From Capnocytophaga catalasegens (GTDB lineage: Bacteria > Bacteroidota > Bacteroidia > Flavobacteriales > Flavobacteriaceae): a stretch of DNA of 49,801 nt. Within the stretch, counting starts at the first letter, position 1, and every line of letters begins with the position of its first letter. The stretch lies in assembly GCF_026005215.1 (NCBI RefSeq), contig NZ_BPMA01000018.1, positions 124,864 to 174,664 of the forward strand, read 5' to 3'. The notes under the pieces were generated by a model, which saw nothing but the letters and a program-made list of their open reading frames with translations, ran no database searches and was not told the origin of the DNA. This document shows, piece after piece, positions 18,025 to 25,645 of this stretch. The translations under genes and the position numbers were made by a program.

Positions 18025-18621
18025 TTATCCATAAAAACAATCTTCTTCCCATTTTGCGGGATTGTTTTCGATATATTCGTGAATTTTGAAATAGGATTGT
18101 TCGTTTCGGATAATATGTTCGTGAAAACTGCGTTGCCAAACAGAAAATCCTATCGTTTTGGATACCGCCGATTTATACCCTCGTATGATTGCCCCTAATG
18201 TTTGCGATGGCGACCGTAGGGGCGTATTGCATACGCCCTTTTCATCATCAGGTATGTTGTATTTCATATTGTTATCACTGGGTGTATTGTTATCGGGTGT
18301 ATGCAATTGCTCCGCCAATTCACTTCGTTCGGGTCGCTCCCTACATTGGTTTGTGATTTCCACAATAGCGTGAAAATGATTGGGCATTACCACAAACGAA
18401 TGTAACATTACATTTTTACGAATTTTTTCGGTATTTATCCATTCATTATAAATGATTTGTCCGATTTCATTTAATCGCATTGTTCCATCAGTGATTTCGC
18501 CAAATAAATGTTCTTTATCCTTGCAACAAATTGTAACAAAATATAATCCTTCTTGGCTGTAATCATATCCTTTCAGCCTAACGGAACGTCGTTTGTGTAT
18601 TTCAGGATTATATTTTTGCAT
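18025..18621 (-). CDS. REP-associated tyrosine transposase (RAYT), Y1_Tnp domain
   Basis: A 198-residue HUH single-strand nuclease of the RAYT group, domesticated relatives of IS200/IS605 transposases that nick and move REP hairpins. Visible motifs: GLYFVTICCKDKEHLFGEI near residue 25-43, the HUH pair MPNHFHAIVEI (His82, His84), LGAIIRGYKSAVSK with Tyr149 as a candidate nucleophile, and the typical C-terminal block WQRSFHEHIIRNEQ to YIENNPAKWEED. Between the HUH strand and the Tyr helix lies an unusual segment (about residues 91-138: RERPERSELAEQ ... GVCNTPLRS) that is encoded by REP-like DNA, in frame. The gene sits between two further REP pairs. Length is slightly above that of compact relatives because of this insert. 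Activity is uncertain. Confidence 0.88.
   Translation of the reverse strand: MQKYNPEIHKRRSVRLKGYDYSQEGLYFVTICCKDKEHLFGEITDGTMRLNEIGQIIYNEWINTEKIRKNVMLHSFVVMPNHFHAIVEITNQCRERPERSELAEQLHTPDNNTPSDNNMKYNIPDDEKGVCNTPLRSPSQTLGAIIRGYKSAVSKTIGFSVWQRSFHEHIIRNEQSYFKIHEYIENNPAKWEEDCFYG
18216..18349. repeat. REP pair inside the RAYT coding sequence
   Basis: Unit C (18216-18238) is identical to unit A: GTAG plus arms GGGCGTAT/ATACGCCC around TGC. About 60-110 bases away lie degenerate opposite-strand pieces, GGGTGTATGCAAT (near 18295-18307) and CGTTCGGGTCGCTCCCTAC (18326-18344), the latter resembling the piece at 18002-18019. The whole block is read through in frame by the RAYT gene. Confidence 0.75.
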
Positions 18622-18643
18622 TTTTATTGTTTTCGTTTTATTT

Positions 18644-18724
18644 GTAGGGGCGTATTGTATACGCCCTATTGTTGGTCATTTTTTATTTGGTTGTTATCAT
18701 TGGGCGTATGCAATACGCCCCTAC
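18644..18724. repeat. inverted pair of REP hairpins upstream of RAYT
   Basis: Unit E (18644-18666): GTAG plus arms GGGCGTAT/ATACGCCC around TGT. Unit F (18702-18724), opposite strand: the same with TGC loop. The 35-base spacer is A/T-rich. The RAYT ATG is 22 bases away, so unit E lies in its 5' region. Confidence 0.88.
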
Positions 18725-18796
18725 ATAAATATACACATTTTTTGGGGCAATTAACAAAATTATGTTGGGCGGATTATAATCCGCCCAACTAAAACG

Positions 18797-19519
18797 TTAT
18801 TTATATCGAATATCACCAACACCTAGTACTTTAGTATCTCTTGTTTTAGGATTTCCGCTGATGATAATGTCACCCGCACCTAATATGGAAGCCTCCACCT
18901 TTTCGGTAACAAAAATAACAGTATCGCCTGAACCATTTACGATTGCTTTTGCATTTGTGGCTATAAGTTTTTTAGCCATAACATCGCCAGCACCTATTAC
19001 TTCGGTTTGTAATTGTATGGCAGAACCTTTGGTTTCGATGTCGCCTGAACCCACTATTTTTAGTGATAATTGATTGGCTTTCACATTGATTTTAACATCT
19101 CCCGAACCAACAAGTTCGCATTCTAACTTATCCACTTCAAGCTGATGTTTCATCTCAATATCTCCTGAACCCGATTGTAATATTTTTCGTAAATCCGAAT
19201 TTATGGGTACATACACCATCGCTTTGTGCTTTAATGCGTAGTTATATTTTGGGTCGAGCTTAATGGTAAGTTCCCCATTTTGCACAGTAGTAAGGATATA
19301 TTCTAAAATATTATCCGAAGCCTCTACCCGAATTTCGCCCATAGTACCTTCGGTAAGTATTACATCTAAACTTCCGATATTAGCTACTTGAGTGTATGCT
19401 TCTACTTTGCGATTTTCAGTTTGGATGTTTCCATTATCTTTTTTGCTAAAAACTTGTCCGCAACTTACCGTCGAAATTGCGATAAACAAAAATGTAAATA
19501 GTTGTCTCATATTGATCAT
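18797..19519 (-). CDS. head GIN domain (DUF2807-like) lipoprotein
   Basis: A 240-residue exported protein. MRQLFTFLFIAISTVSCGQ ends in a lipobox (VSC), predicting a lipoprotein. The body is a beta-solenoid with a recurring G-S/A-G-D motif (LQSGSGDIEMKH, LVGSGDVKINV, IVGSGDIETKG, VIGAGDVMAKK, VNGSGDTVIF, ILGAGDIIISG, VLGVGDIRYK), typical of the DUF2807/head GIN family of Bacteroidota. It closes a four-gene series sigma factor, membrane protein, DUF4097-like protein and this one. ATGs at 19519 and 19510 both precede the signal peptide; I keep the longer. The role is unknown; the gene context suggests an envelope stress or surface-repeat function. Confidence 0.8.
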   Translation of the reverse strand: MINMRQLFTFLFIAISTVSCGQVFSKKDNGNIQTENRKVEAYTQVANIGSLDVILTEGTMGEIRVEASDNILEYILTTVQNGELTIKLDPKYNYALKHKAMVYVPINSDLRKILQSGSGDIEMKHQLEVDKLECELVGSGDVKINVKANQLSLKIVGSGDIETKGSAIQLQTEVIGAGDVMAKKLIATNAKAIVNGSGDTVIFVTEKVEASILGAGDIIISGNPKTRDTKVLGVGDIRYK

Positions 19520-19578
19520 TATTATTTATTAGTTTTAAAATTCACAATTAAACAATTTATTATCAAAAACTCTGATTG

Positions 19579-20694
19579 TTATGGTCTTTCGGTAATGGTA
19601 ACTCCACCATAATCAGATTCTACTCGGAATACATTGTCTGATTTACCCTTATTTCCTTTGAGTGTACTGCTCATTATTCGTTTGTTTTTTTCAGTAAATG
19701 GCAGATTTTTGGGTACGTTCAAACTTGCAAAGGTAGTCGAAAAATGGTAATCAAACGACCAATCAGGATGATAATTTATAGAAACGTTGGCATAACTACT
19801 GTTTACGTTTACGGATTTTGTTGTAGGTAAAATTTCTTTAATGACAATTGTTCCGTAATCATTTTCCACCGAAAGTTGGTTGCTTACTTTCCCGATGGCA
19901 ATATTGGTATAATCACCATTTAGGTTCAAAAAATTGGTTTCATTTATGTCGAAAATTCCATAAGAAATACTTGCTTCGACCTGTTTGATACTTTCTATTT
20001 TAAAATTGGAATAACTTGCTTTCAAATCAATTCTATCAGCTTTTTCAATCGAAATGGTGGAATACGAGGTTTCTAAATTTACACGCTTGGCTATGTTAAT
20101 ATTCGCTTTTGTGATGTATTCCAGATCAAGTTCCGTATTTGCCCATATTTCACCCAATTGCAAACTTCCGTACTCGGCATCAATCTTCAAATCACGCTCA
20201 GTTTTGTTCAAGAAAATATTTCCATATTTGTTTTCAGCTGTAATTTGCGTTTTCACAGGCAACGAAATTTTGTAATTGATTTGTAAATTTATGGTCGATT
20301 TTTTACCAAATCCTTTAAAAAAAGAATTGTTCTGCCTAATGATGGTTCTTGCCGATACGTCTGAACTTTTTTGATTGAAATCTACCGAAATTTGTTTTAT
20401 TCTACTTTGAACGTCACTCAAATTATTGGCAGTGGCCTTGATTTCGACTTCAATTTTGATTTTGTCTTTGAGAGTAGCATCGGTCAAAAACGTAATATCT
20501 CCATATTTATTCGATACAAACAAACTCGATGAGTTTCCTATCTGAAATTCCTTGTTTATTTTTTTTATCTCAGTGTATTTTTGTTCTCGGTAATAGGGTT
20601 CATTCGCCCATAGAGAAAGATAGAAAAAGAGGAATATTCCTCTCCAAAGGAGAATTTGAAGTGCATTGCTTCTTTTTTCAATTATATTTTTCAT
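19579..20694 (-). CDS. DUF4097-like beta-repeat exported protein
   Basis: A 371-residue protein with an N-terminal hydrophobic segment (LLWRGIFLFFYLSLWA) acting as signal peptide, followed by short repeats of the form E-N-x-Y-G-x-I-x-I and A-S-Y-S-x-x (ENKYGNIFL, DAEYGSLQL, ETSYSTISI, KASYSNFKI, SISYGIFDI, NGDYTNIAI, ENDYGTIVI, NSSYANVSI, ESDYGGVTI). This is a parallel beta-helix resembling DUF4097/DUF4098 and related to the downstream GIN protein. It sits between the sigma/anti-sigma pair and the GIN gene, a layout common in Bacteroidota. It ends TITERP. Function unknown; periplasmic or cell surface. Confidence 0.75.
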   Translation of the reverse strand: MKNIIEKRSNALQILLWRGIFLFFYLSLWANEPYYREQKYTEIKKINKEFQIGNSSSLFVSNKYGDITFLTDATLKDKIKIEVEIKATANNLSDVQSRIKQISVDFNQKSSDVSARTIIRQNNSFFKGFGKKSTINLQINYKISLPVKTQITAENKYGNIFLNKTERDLKIDAEYGSLQLGEIWANTELDLEYITKANINIAKRVNLETSYSTISIEKADRIDLKASYSNFKIESIKQVEASISYGIFDINETNFLNLNGDYTNIAIGKVSNQLSVENDYGTIVIKEILPTTKSVNVNSSYANVSINYHPDWSFDYHFSTTFASLNVPKNLPFTEKNKRIMSSTLKGNKGKSDNVFRVESDYGGVTITERP

Positions 20695-21072
20695 ATGTTT
20701 AAAATTTTTATTTTTTGATATTTTTTCGATTTCACTTCCCCTTTTTCGGAGAAAAATTACACCATCTGTAATCTAATTTTTGTAATATAGACAATTAGTT
20801 TTAAGCTGTTGCTTCACAAAATCCTCCTTTGAAGGAGGAAGTCACAAGAGCGAGTATGTGGCAAAGGACGGAGAATGTCTTCCTTATTTTTATATAAAAA
20901 AATTACACCCCCTTTCCTCCCTTGAAAGGGGAAATAGTAACAACACTTAGCCATATAGGCTTCGACTTCGTTCAGCCTGATGCAGTGTTTGTCACGTTGA
21001 GCAAAGTCCGCACTGCGGAGTATGTGTTCGAAACGTTTTAAACTGTTACGATAAATTTAAACATAAATAGCA
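20695..21072. other. intergenic region with degenerate dispersed repeats
   Basis: 378 bases without a gene. It contains three hairpin-forming pieces: TCCTCCTT/AAGGAGGA (20822-20839), CCCCTTTC/GAAAGGGG (20909-20931), and an imperfect inverted pair CGACTTCGTTCAGCCTGA (20963-20980) with TCACGTTGAGCAAAGTCCG (20992-21010). The last resembles the piece at about 2262-2290. They separate the anti-sigma gene from the two beta-repeat genes and look like remnants of small dispersed elements. Confidence 0.55.
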
Positions 21073-21531
21073 TTACATCATCCCAATCACGTGATTTGAA
21101 AACGCTAATTGGGAATTGAAATTCATTTGTATAGCGGTTATAAGATGTTGGTTTTGTCCTTGCTGAATGATTTCTTTTCGTAGTTGTTCGTAATCTACTT
21201 GCATTTTTTTCAATTCGTTAAGTGCATTTTGTGCTAAAGTTCGGTTGCTCGAATTTTTGATGATTTCGATATTTTCCTGAATTTTGGGCAAATAATATTG
21301 TTCCGATTCGTATGCCACTTGCGATACTTTTTCCAGTTCGTTACCCGAATTGTGGCACCACACCAAAGCCACCATTATCAGCATTGCGGCGGCAATATTT
21401 CCGTAAATAATCTTGCGGACAAGCGACCTTTTCTTCGGTTTTTTGGCTACTTTCTGTTCTGAGAGTTTTTGCAGAAAACGCACTTCGTGTCCGTCAAGCG
21501 GCTCGTATATGTCAAATTTATTTTCGTTCAT
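21073..21531 (-). CDS. anti-sigma-factor-like membrane protein
   Basis: A 152-residue protein with a basic cytoplasmic N-terminus (KVAKKPKKRSLVRK), one membrane segment (IIYGNIAAAMLIMVALVW, about residues 47-64) and a helical, Gln/Glu-rich periplasmic part with coiled-coil character (ELKKMQVDYEQLRKEIIQQG). It overlaps the end of the sigma-factor gene by 14 bases, so translation is coupled. Size, topology and position fit an anti-sigma factor, but there is no recognisable zinc anti-sigma motif (HxxxCxxC), so the role is inferred from context. Confidence 0.65.
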   Translation of the reverse strand: MNENKFDIYEPLDGHEVRFLQKLSEQKVAKKPKKRSLVRKIIYGNIAAAMLIMVALVWCHNSGNELEKVSQVAYESEQYYLPKIQENIEIIKNSSNRTLAQNALNELKKMQVDYEQLRKEIIQQGQNQHLITAIQMNFNSQLAFSNHVIGMM

Positions 21532-22066
21532 TTTTCAATTGTATTATGGTTTCACGTAAGATTTTTTTAGCTCTGGAAAGCATTGTTCGGCAATTTTGGT
21601 TAGTAACATTCAGTATTTGGCATATTTCTTCGTTGTCATACCCTTCGATTAGCGATAGGTTTAGGATTACTCGGTATTTTTCAGGTAATTTTCCCAAAGC
21701 GTTGAGTACTATTTTCACTTCTTCCTCTTGGAAATCCCACATTTCTTGCAAATCATCATCTATCGCTTCATACGAAATTAAGTCAAGTGAAATCAGCGAT
21801 TTTTCTTTGCGAAGTATCATCAAGGCCTCATTGATTACAATCCGCTTGAGCCAACTCCCGAAAGCACTTTCTCCTCGATACGAATTAAGCATTACAAAGG
21901 CTTTGATAAAGGCTTCCTGCACAGCATCTTCTGCCTTGTCGGCTTGTTGCAGCATACGAAAAGCCGTGCTGTACATCGCCTTTACGTATTGCCGATACAG
22001 CGTAGTTTGTGCTTTTTGATCTCCCCGTTTGCAGTCTTTTAATATGTTCGTTAACTTGTTGGTCAA
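21518..22066 (-). CDS. ECF RNA polymerase sigma factor
   Basis: A 182-residue sigma-70 factor of the extracytoplasmic-function type. Region 2 is seen as LYRQYVKAMYSTAFRMLQQ and DKAEDAVQEAFIKAFVML, with FGSWLKRIVINEAL following; region 4 as LPEKYRVILNLSLIEGYDNE and EICQILNVTNQNCRTMLSR. No extra C-terminal domain. The start is TTG at 22066: there is a stop just upstream and no ATG before region 2. A near-consensus -7 box TATCTTTA lies at 22089-22082. It likely controls the downstream surface-protein genes (inference). Confidence 0.88.
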   Translation of the reverse strand: MTNKLTNILKDCKRGDQKAQTTLYRQYVKAMYSTAFRMLQQADKAEDAVQEAFIKAFVMLNSYRGESAFGSWLKRIVINEALMILRKEKSLISLDLISYEAIDDDLQEMWDFQEEEVKIVLNALGKLPEKYRVILNLSLIEGYDNEEICQILNVTNQNCRTMLSRAKKILRETIIQLKNERK

Positions 22067-22224
22067 ATTTCTTTTTTGCTATAAAGATATATAAAAAAAT
22101 GGAATGTTGCGATTTTTAAGATGTTTTTTTGAGAAAAAACCAAATAACAAGTATCAAAATCTAAGTAGGTAAAATATTATTCTCTTCTACATTTGAAAAA
22201 AACATATAAATATAGAAATATTTC

Positions 22225-22253
22225 TTTGTCGAAAAAAATAATTTGTATCTTTG
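22225..22253 (+). promoter_or_regulatory. promoter of the small winged-helix gene
   Basis: TTTG (22225-22228), 17-base spacer, TATCTTTG (22246-22253). The box overlaps the longest possible start at 22251 and hence supports the ATG at 22281. Confidence 0.6.
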
Positions 22254-22280
22254 TTTCAAATTTTAATTTTTTTACAATGG

Positions 22281-22457
22281 ATGCAAACAAAACAAAAAGT
22301 ACTTGACATAATGAAAAAAGAAGCAATACCGCTAAATGCTACAAAAATTGCTGAACTTACAGGGCTTGATAAAAAAGTAGTCGATAAAGCAATGGCTGAA
22401 CTCAAAAAAGAAGAAGCTATTTATTCTCCCAAGCGTTGTTATTGGCAAGCTAAATGA
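22281..22457 (+). CDS. small winged-helix DNA-binding-like protein, 58 aa
   Basis: A 58-residue protein that is nearly all one winged helix-turn-helix: QKVLDIMKKEAIPLNATKIA, ELTGLDKKVVDKAMAELKKE (recognition helix) and a short wing EAIYSPKRCYW. Such stand-alone wHTH proteins of about 60 residues are widespread in Bacteroidota and some archaea; targets are unknown. Monocistronic, with a clear promoter and terminator. Chosen start avoids overlap with the -7 box; an out-of-frame ATG lies four bases before. Confidence 0.75.
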   Translation: MQTKQKVLDIMKKEAIPLNATKIAELTGLDKKVVDKAMAELKKEEAIYSPKRCYWQAK

Positions 22458-22470
22458 TGAATTAAAAAAT

Positions 22471-22527
22471 AAAATTCCTATACAGCAAATAGTACGATAT
22501 TATAATGTTGTATAGGGATTTTTTATT
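22471..22527 (+). terminator. intrinsic terminator after the winged-helix gene
   Basis: Arms around CCTATACA (22477-22484) and TGTATAGG (22509-22516), extended by A/T pairs, ending in TTTTTTATTTTTT. Confidence 0.7.
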
Positions 22528-22635
22528 TTTTCCTTTTGGAAATAATTTTTAGATAATTAGCTTACAATCTACTTTCGTAGATAAAACGATGTTGAAAACT
22601 CTTTTTTTACTCAAATAAATTTTTTCCTTTATAAA

Positions 22636-22667
22636 TTTGTTCAATTAAAAAAAAGGTAGTACTTTTG
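22636..22667 (+). promoter_or_regulatory. promoter of the rpsF operon
   Basis: TTTG (22636-22639), 20-base spacer, TACTTTTG (22660-22667), then about 31 bases to the rpsF ATG. A complete Bacteroidota-type promoter. Confidence 0.65.
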
Positions 22668-22698
22668 CCCCTCGAAAATTATAAATAATATTTTAAAT

Positions 22699-23040
22699 AT
22701 GAATCATTACGAAACTGTTTTCATTTTGAATCCCGTTTTATCTGAAGCACAGATAAAGGAAGCAGTTGAGAAATTCGAAAATTTCTTAACCTCTAAGGGA
22801 GCAGAATTTGTAGCAAAAGAGAATTGGGGGCTAAAAAAATTGGCTTATTCTATTCAAAACAAAAAGAGTGGTTTTTACCATTTGTTTGAATTCAAAGCAC
22901 CAGGCGAAGTTATTGAAACTTTCGAGTTGGAGTTCAGACGTGACGAACGAATTATGCGTTACTTAACTGTAAAACTCGACAAAGAAGCCATTGCGTGGGC
23001 AGAGAGAAGAAGAGCGAAGTTAAACCAGAAAAAAGCATAA
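22699..23040 (+). CDS. rpsF: 30S ribosomal protein S6
   Basis: A 113-residue S6 of the small subunit platform, which binds S18 and 16S r[22 protein letters not shown] at the start, [19 protein letters not shown] in the middle and [16 protein letters not shown] near the end are typical. The C-terminus is short and basic. First gene of rpsF-rpsR-rplI, the usual Bacteroidota arrangement without ssb. Confidence 0.96.
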   Translation: MNHYETVFILNPVLSEAQIKEAVEKFENFLTSKGAEFVAKENWGLKKLAYSIQNKKSGFYHLFEFKAPGEVIETFELEFRRDERIMRYLTVKLDKEAIAWAERRRAKLNQKKA

Positions 23041-23042
23041 TT

Positions 23043-23339
23043 ATGTCAAGCATTGAACAACAAGCCAAAGGTAAAAAAGATGGAGATATCAGATTTTTAA
23101 CTCCATTAAATATTGATACGAACAAAAACAAAAAGTATTGTCGTTTCAAAAAAGTAGGCATTAAATACATTGATTATAAAGACCCCGATTTCTTATTGAA
23201 ATTCGTTAACGAACAAGGAAAATTATTGCCTCGTCGTATTACAGGAACTTCGTTGAAGTTTCAGCGTAAAATAGCAGTTGCTGTGAAAAGAGCGCGTCAT
23301 TTGGCACTAATGCCTTATGTAGGAGATTTATTAAAATAA
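23043..23339 (+). CDS. rpsR: 30S ribosomal protein S18
   Basis: A 98-residue S18. [20 protein letters not shown] and [32 protein letters not shown] are diagnostic. It begins two bases after the rpsF stop; a longer frame starting at 22995 overlaps rpsF and is not used because [10 protein letters not shown] gives the expected N-terminus. Confidence 0.96.
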   Translation: MSSIEQQAKGKKDGDIRFLTPLNIDTNKNKKYCRFKKVGIKYIDYKDPDFLLKFVNEQGKLLPRRITGTSLKFQRKIAVAVKRARHLALMPYVGDLLK

Positions 23340-23359
23340 AATTAAACGAAACGTAAGAA

Positions 23360-23812
23360 ATGGAAATTATATTAAAACAAGACGTTCAGAACTTAGGTTT
23401 TAAAGACGATATCGTTAATGTGAAAAATGGATATGGTCGTAACTACCTTATACCACAAGGAATGGCTGTTTTGGCTACTGCTTCGGCAAAGAAAGTATTG
23501 GCTGAAAACCTAAAACAAAGAGCTTTCAAAGAGAAAAAGCTAATTGAGGATGCGAAAGCACTTGGTAAAGCATTACAACAATTAGAAGTTAAAATATTGG
23601 CAAAGGTTGGAAGCGGAGATAAATTGTTTGGTTCTGTAAATCATTCTAACTTGGTTGAAGAGTTAGCAAAAGCTGGTCACTCTATTGACAAAAAATATGT
23701 ACATATAGCTGGTGGAAATATTAAACGTACAGGTAAGTATGAAGCTAATGTACGCCTACATCGTGAGGTTATTATCGCTTTGCCTTTTGAAGTAGTTGGA
23801 GAACAAGACTAA
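23360..23812 (+). CDS. rplI: 50S ribosomal protein L9
   Basis: A 150-residue L9. The N-domain MEIILKQDVQNLGFKDDIVN VKNGYGRNYLIPQGMAV binds 23S rRNA; a helical linker (KKVLAENLKQRAFKEKKL) leads to the C-domain (KVGSGDKLFGSV, RLHREVIIALPFEVV). Full length. Last gene of the operon, followed by a strong terminator. Confidence 0.96.
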   Translation: MEIILKQDVQNLGFKDDIVNVKNGYGRNYLIPQGMAVLATASAKKVLAENLKQRAFKEKKLIEDAKALGKALQQLEVKILAKVGSGDKLFGSVNHSNLVEELAKAGHSIDKKYVHIAGGNIKRTGKYEANVRLHREVIIALPFEVVGEQD

Positions 23813-23835
23813 GAAAGTTTTTTTTTCATATTGTA

Positions 23836-23868
23836 AAAATCGTTTCATTGATTTGAAACGATTTTTTT
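23836..23868 (+). terminator. intrinsic terminator after rplI
   Basis: Perfect 12-base stem, arms AAAATCGTTTCA (23836-23847) and TGAAACGATTTT (23854-23865), 6-base loop, then T run. Confidence 0.85.
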
Positions 23869-23960
23869 AATTTCAATTTATCAAAAGATTTTATTGCATC
23901 ATACTTGCAATCAATAATTATACCTAAATAACATTATTATACAAAATAAAAGGATATACT

Positions 23961-24686
23961 ATGAAAAGAAAATTATTTTATATATCATTATTATTATTAA
24001 CTTGTCGATTTTATACTTTTGGAGGAATTTTCTCAGAGAAAGCAAAAAGTATAGATGAATTTGTGCCCAAAGGTTGGGAATTAATTCTTACTAAAACTGG
24101 TGATTTAAACCATGATAAACTTGAAGATGCTGTATTGATTATAGAAAAAAATGATAAAAATAATATTAGAAAAAATGATTTTTTAGGTCCCGAATATCTG
24201 AACTTAAATCCCAGAGTTCTGTTAGTATTATTTAAACAAAAAGATAATAGTTATCTTTTAGCTGATAAGAATGATAAGGGATTTATTGAAAGTCAAGGAA
24301 ATATAGATACCCCTGCTTTGTTAGACCCATTAGAAAATGATAATATTTATATAGAAAAAAATTGTCTTAAAATAAAATTTCATTATTTTTTTAGTGCTGG
24401 TAGTTGGAGTGTAACAAATATTACTTATACTTTTAAATTTCAAAATAATACATTCAAACTTATTGGGCTTGATAGTGATACTTTTATGAGAAATTCTGGT
24501 GAAGAAGAAATGTTCAGTGTTAATTTTTTGACTAATAAAATTAAAATAACAACTGGTAAAAATATGTTTGATGATACAGAAAATAAACCAAAAGTTAGTT
24601 GGAAAAAAAACATTATTAAAAAAGAGTATATATTGAGTGAAATGTCAAAAAATACGATAGATGAAATAACTAATTATATTTATTAG
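23961..24686 (+). CDS. hypothetical secreted protein with FG-GAP-like calcium motif
   Basis: A 241-residue exported protein (signal peptide MKRKLFYISLLLLTCRFYTF). It carries GDLNHDKLEDAVLIIEK, a D-x-N-x-D-x-x-x-D loop as in FG-GAP/EF-hand calcium sites, and later YFFSAGSWSVTNITYTFKFQ and LIGLDSDTFMRNSGEEE. I have the impression of a recurring uncharacterised family but cannot name it. Cys15 in the signal region could be a lipobox (LLTC), so a lipoprotein is possible. It stands alone between rplI and the DCC gene. Confidence 0.7.
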   Translation: MKRKLFYISLLLLTCRFYTFGGIFSEKAKSIDEFVPKGWELILTKTGDLNHDKLEDAVLIIEKNDKNNIRKNDFLGPEYLNLNPRVLLVLFKQKDNSYLLADKNDKGFIESQGNIDTPALLDPLENDNIYIEKNCLKIKFHYFFSAGSWSVTNITYTFKFQNNTFKLIGLDSDTFMRNSGEEEMFSVNFLTNKIKITTGKNMFDDTENKPKVSWKKNIIKKEYILSEMSKNTIDEITNYIY

Positions 24687-24827
24687 ACGATTAAAGTAAT
24701 ACTATTACAACATTATATATTGTTTTACTCTTTCACTATGTATATTTTTTTGTATTTATTTTTATTTTATTACCTTATTTTATATAACAAAAAAATTAAA
24801 TTGTTAATCTGTATTTATATATTGAAA

Positions 24828-25202
24828 ATGAAACAACTACTTATTTTTTATGATAATTGGTGTCCTTATTGTACCAGATTATCTCGTTGGATAGAAACGC
24901 ATGATATTCTTCATAAAATAACTCCCCTACCCTTACGCCAAGAAGATAATATAATACAATATCCTGCTATTGATATGAATAAAGCCCTAAATAAAATGGC
25001 TTCTTATAATGGTAAATCGTTTTATTATGGATATACTTCCATTTATCTTATCAGTAAGCGTATTCCTATTTTATGGATTTTATTTCCTTTGTTTTGGATT
25101 TTACACATTAGCAAATTAGGCAATTATATATATAATGAGTTTGCTATCCGTAGGAAAATAATACCTTTACATTGCGATTCTAAAAAATGTAACATCAACT
25201 AA
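24828..25202 (+). CDS. DCC-family thiol-disulfide oxidoreductase-like protein (DUF393)
   Basis: A 124-residue protein of the DUF393/DCC family, with the N-terminal LIFYDNWCPYCTRLSRWI replacing the usual YDGxCxxC. The two cysteines form the putative redox site. A hydrophobic stretch (IPILWILFPLFWILHISKLG) follows the middle. The open frame extends upstream to 24720 with a run of hydrophobic low-complexity residues, but MKQLLIFYDN at 24828 is the family start. The C-terminus ends CDSKKCNIN, with two further cysteines. Substrate unknown. Confidence 0.78.
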   Translation: MKQLLIFYDNWCPYCTRLSRWIETHDILHKITPLPLRQEDNIIQYPAIDMNKALNKMASYNGKSFYYGYTSIYLISKRIPILWILFPLFWILHISKLGNYIYNEFAIRRKIIPLHCDSKKCNIN

Positions 25203-25645
25203 TTTTATTTTCTTATATTTTTATTTTAAACATTGTGTAACAAATAAATCTATCTATACATTTATTTTAAACAGCGTTTAACAAATAAATCTATCTGTAC
25301 ATTTATTTCAAACAGATTGTAAAAAATAAATCTATCTGTACATTTGTTTCAAACAGCTTGTAACAAATAAATCTATCTGTACATTTATTTCAAACAGATT
25401 GTAACAAATAAATCTATCTGTACATTTGTTTTAAACATTGTACAGGAAATAAATCTATTTATCTATTTTAATTATTTTTATAAAATAAAATCAACTTATT
25501 ACTATTTTATATAAAAAATCAAATACAACTATTTATTTTAAAAACAAACCATTTATACATATTTTAACAAATAAATAGCATAAAAAAATAGATTTTGGAA
25601 CGATTTTTGCTGTATTTATTATATTATTTTTAAAATTATTTTACA
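25203..25645. other. 443-bp intergenic region holding array 2
   Basis: Apart from the tandem array (25217-25470) the rest (25471-25645) is A/T-rich with homopolymer runs and no recognisable gene. No -7 element of good quality was seen directly before the ATG at 25646. Confidence 0.6.
25217..25470. repeat. 41-bp tandem repeat array 2
   Basis: The block AAATAAATC recurs with starts 41 bases apart (unit starts 25239, 25280, 25321, 25362, 25403, 25444), five full units with few differences and degenerate ends. Each unit contains the dyad AAATAAAT - 10 bases - ATTTATTT and then CAAACAG-TTGT. There are no unique spacers, so it is not a CRISPR array. It lies upstream of the DUF6261-like gene. Confidence 0.92.

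Noticed and set aside
21546-22019. 157-codon plus-strand frame
   Set aside because: Antisense to the ECF sigma factor.
22699-23040. Missing ssb gene in the rpsF operon as an anomaly
   Set aside because: The rpsF-rpsR-rplI order without ssb is the usual one in Bacteroidota.
25217-25470. Possible CRISPR array
   Set aside because: Units are contiguous and nearly identical over all 41 bases; there are no unique spacers and no cas genes.
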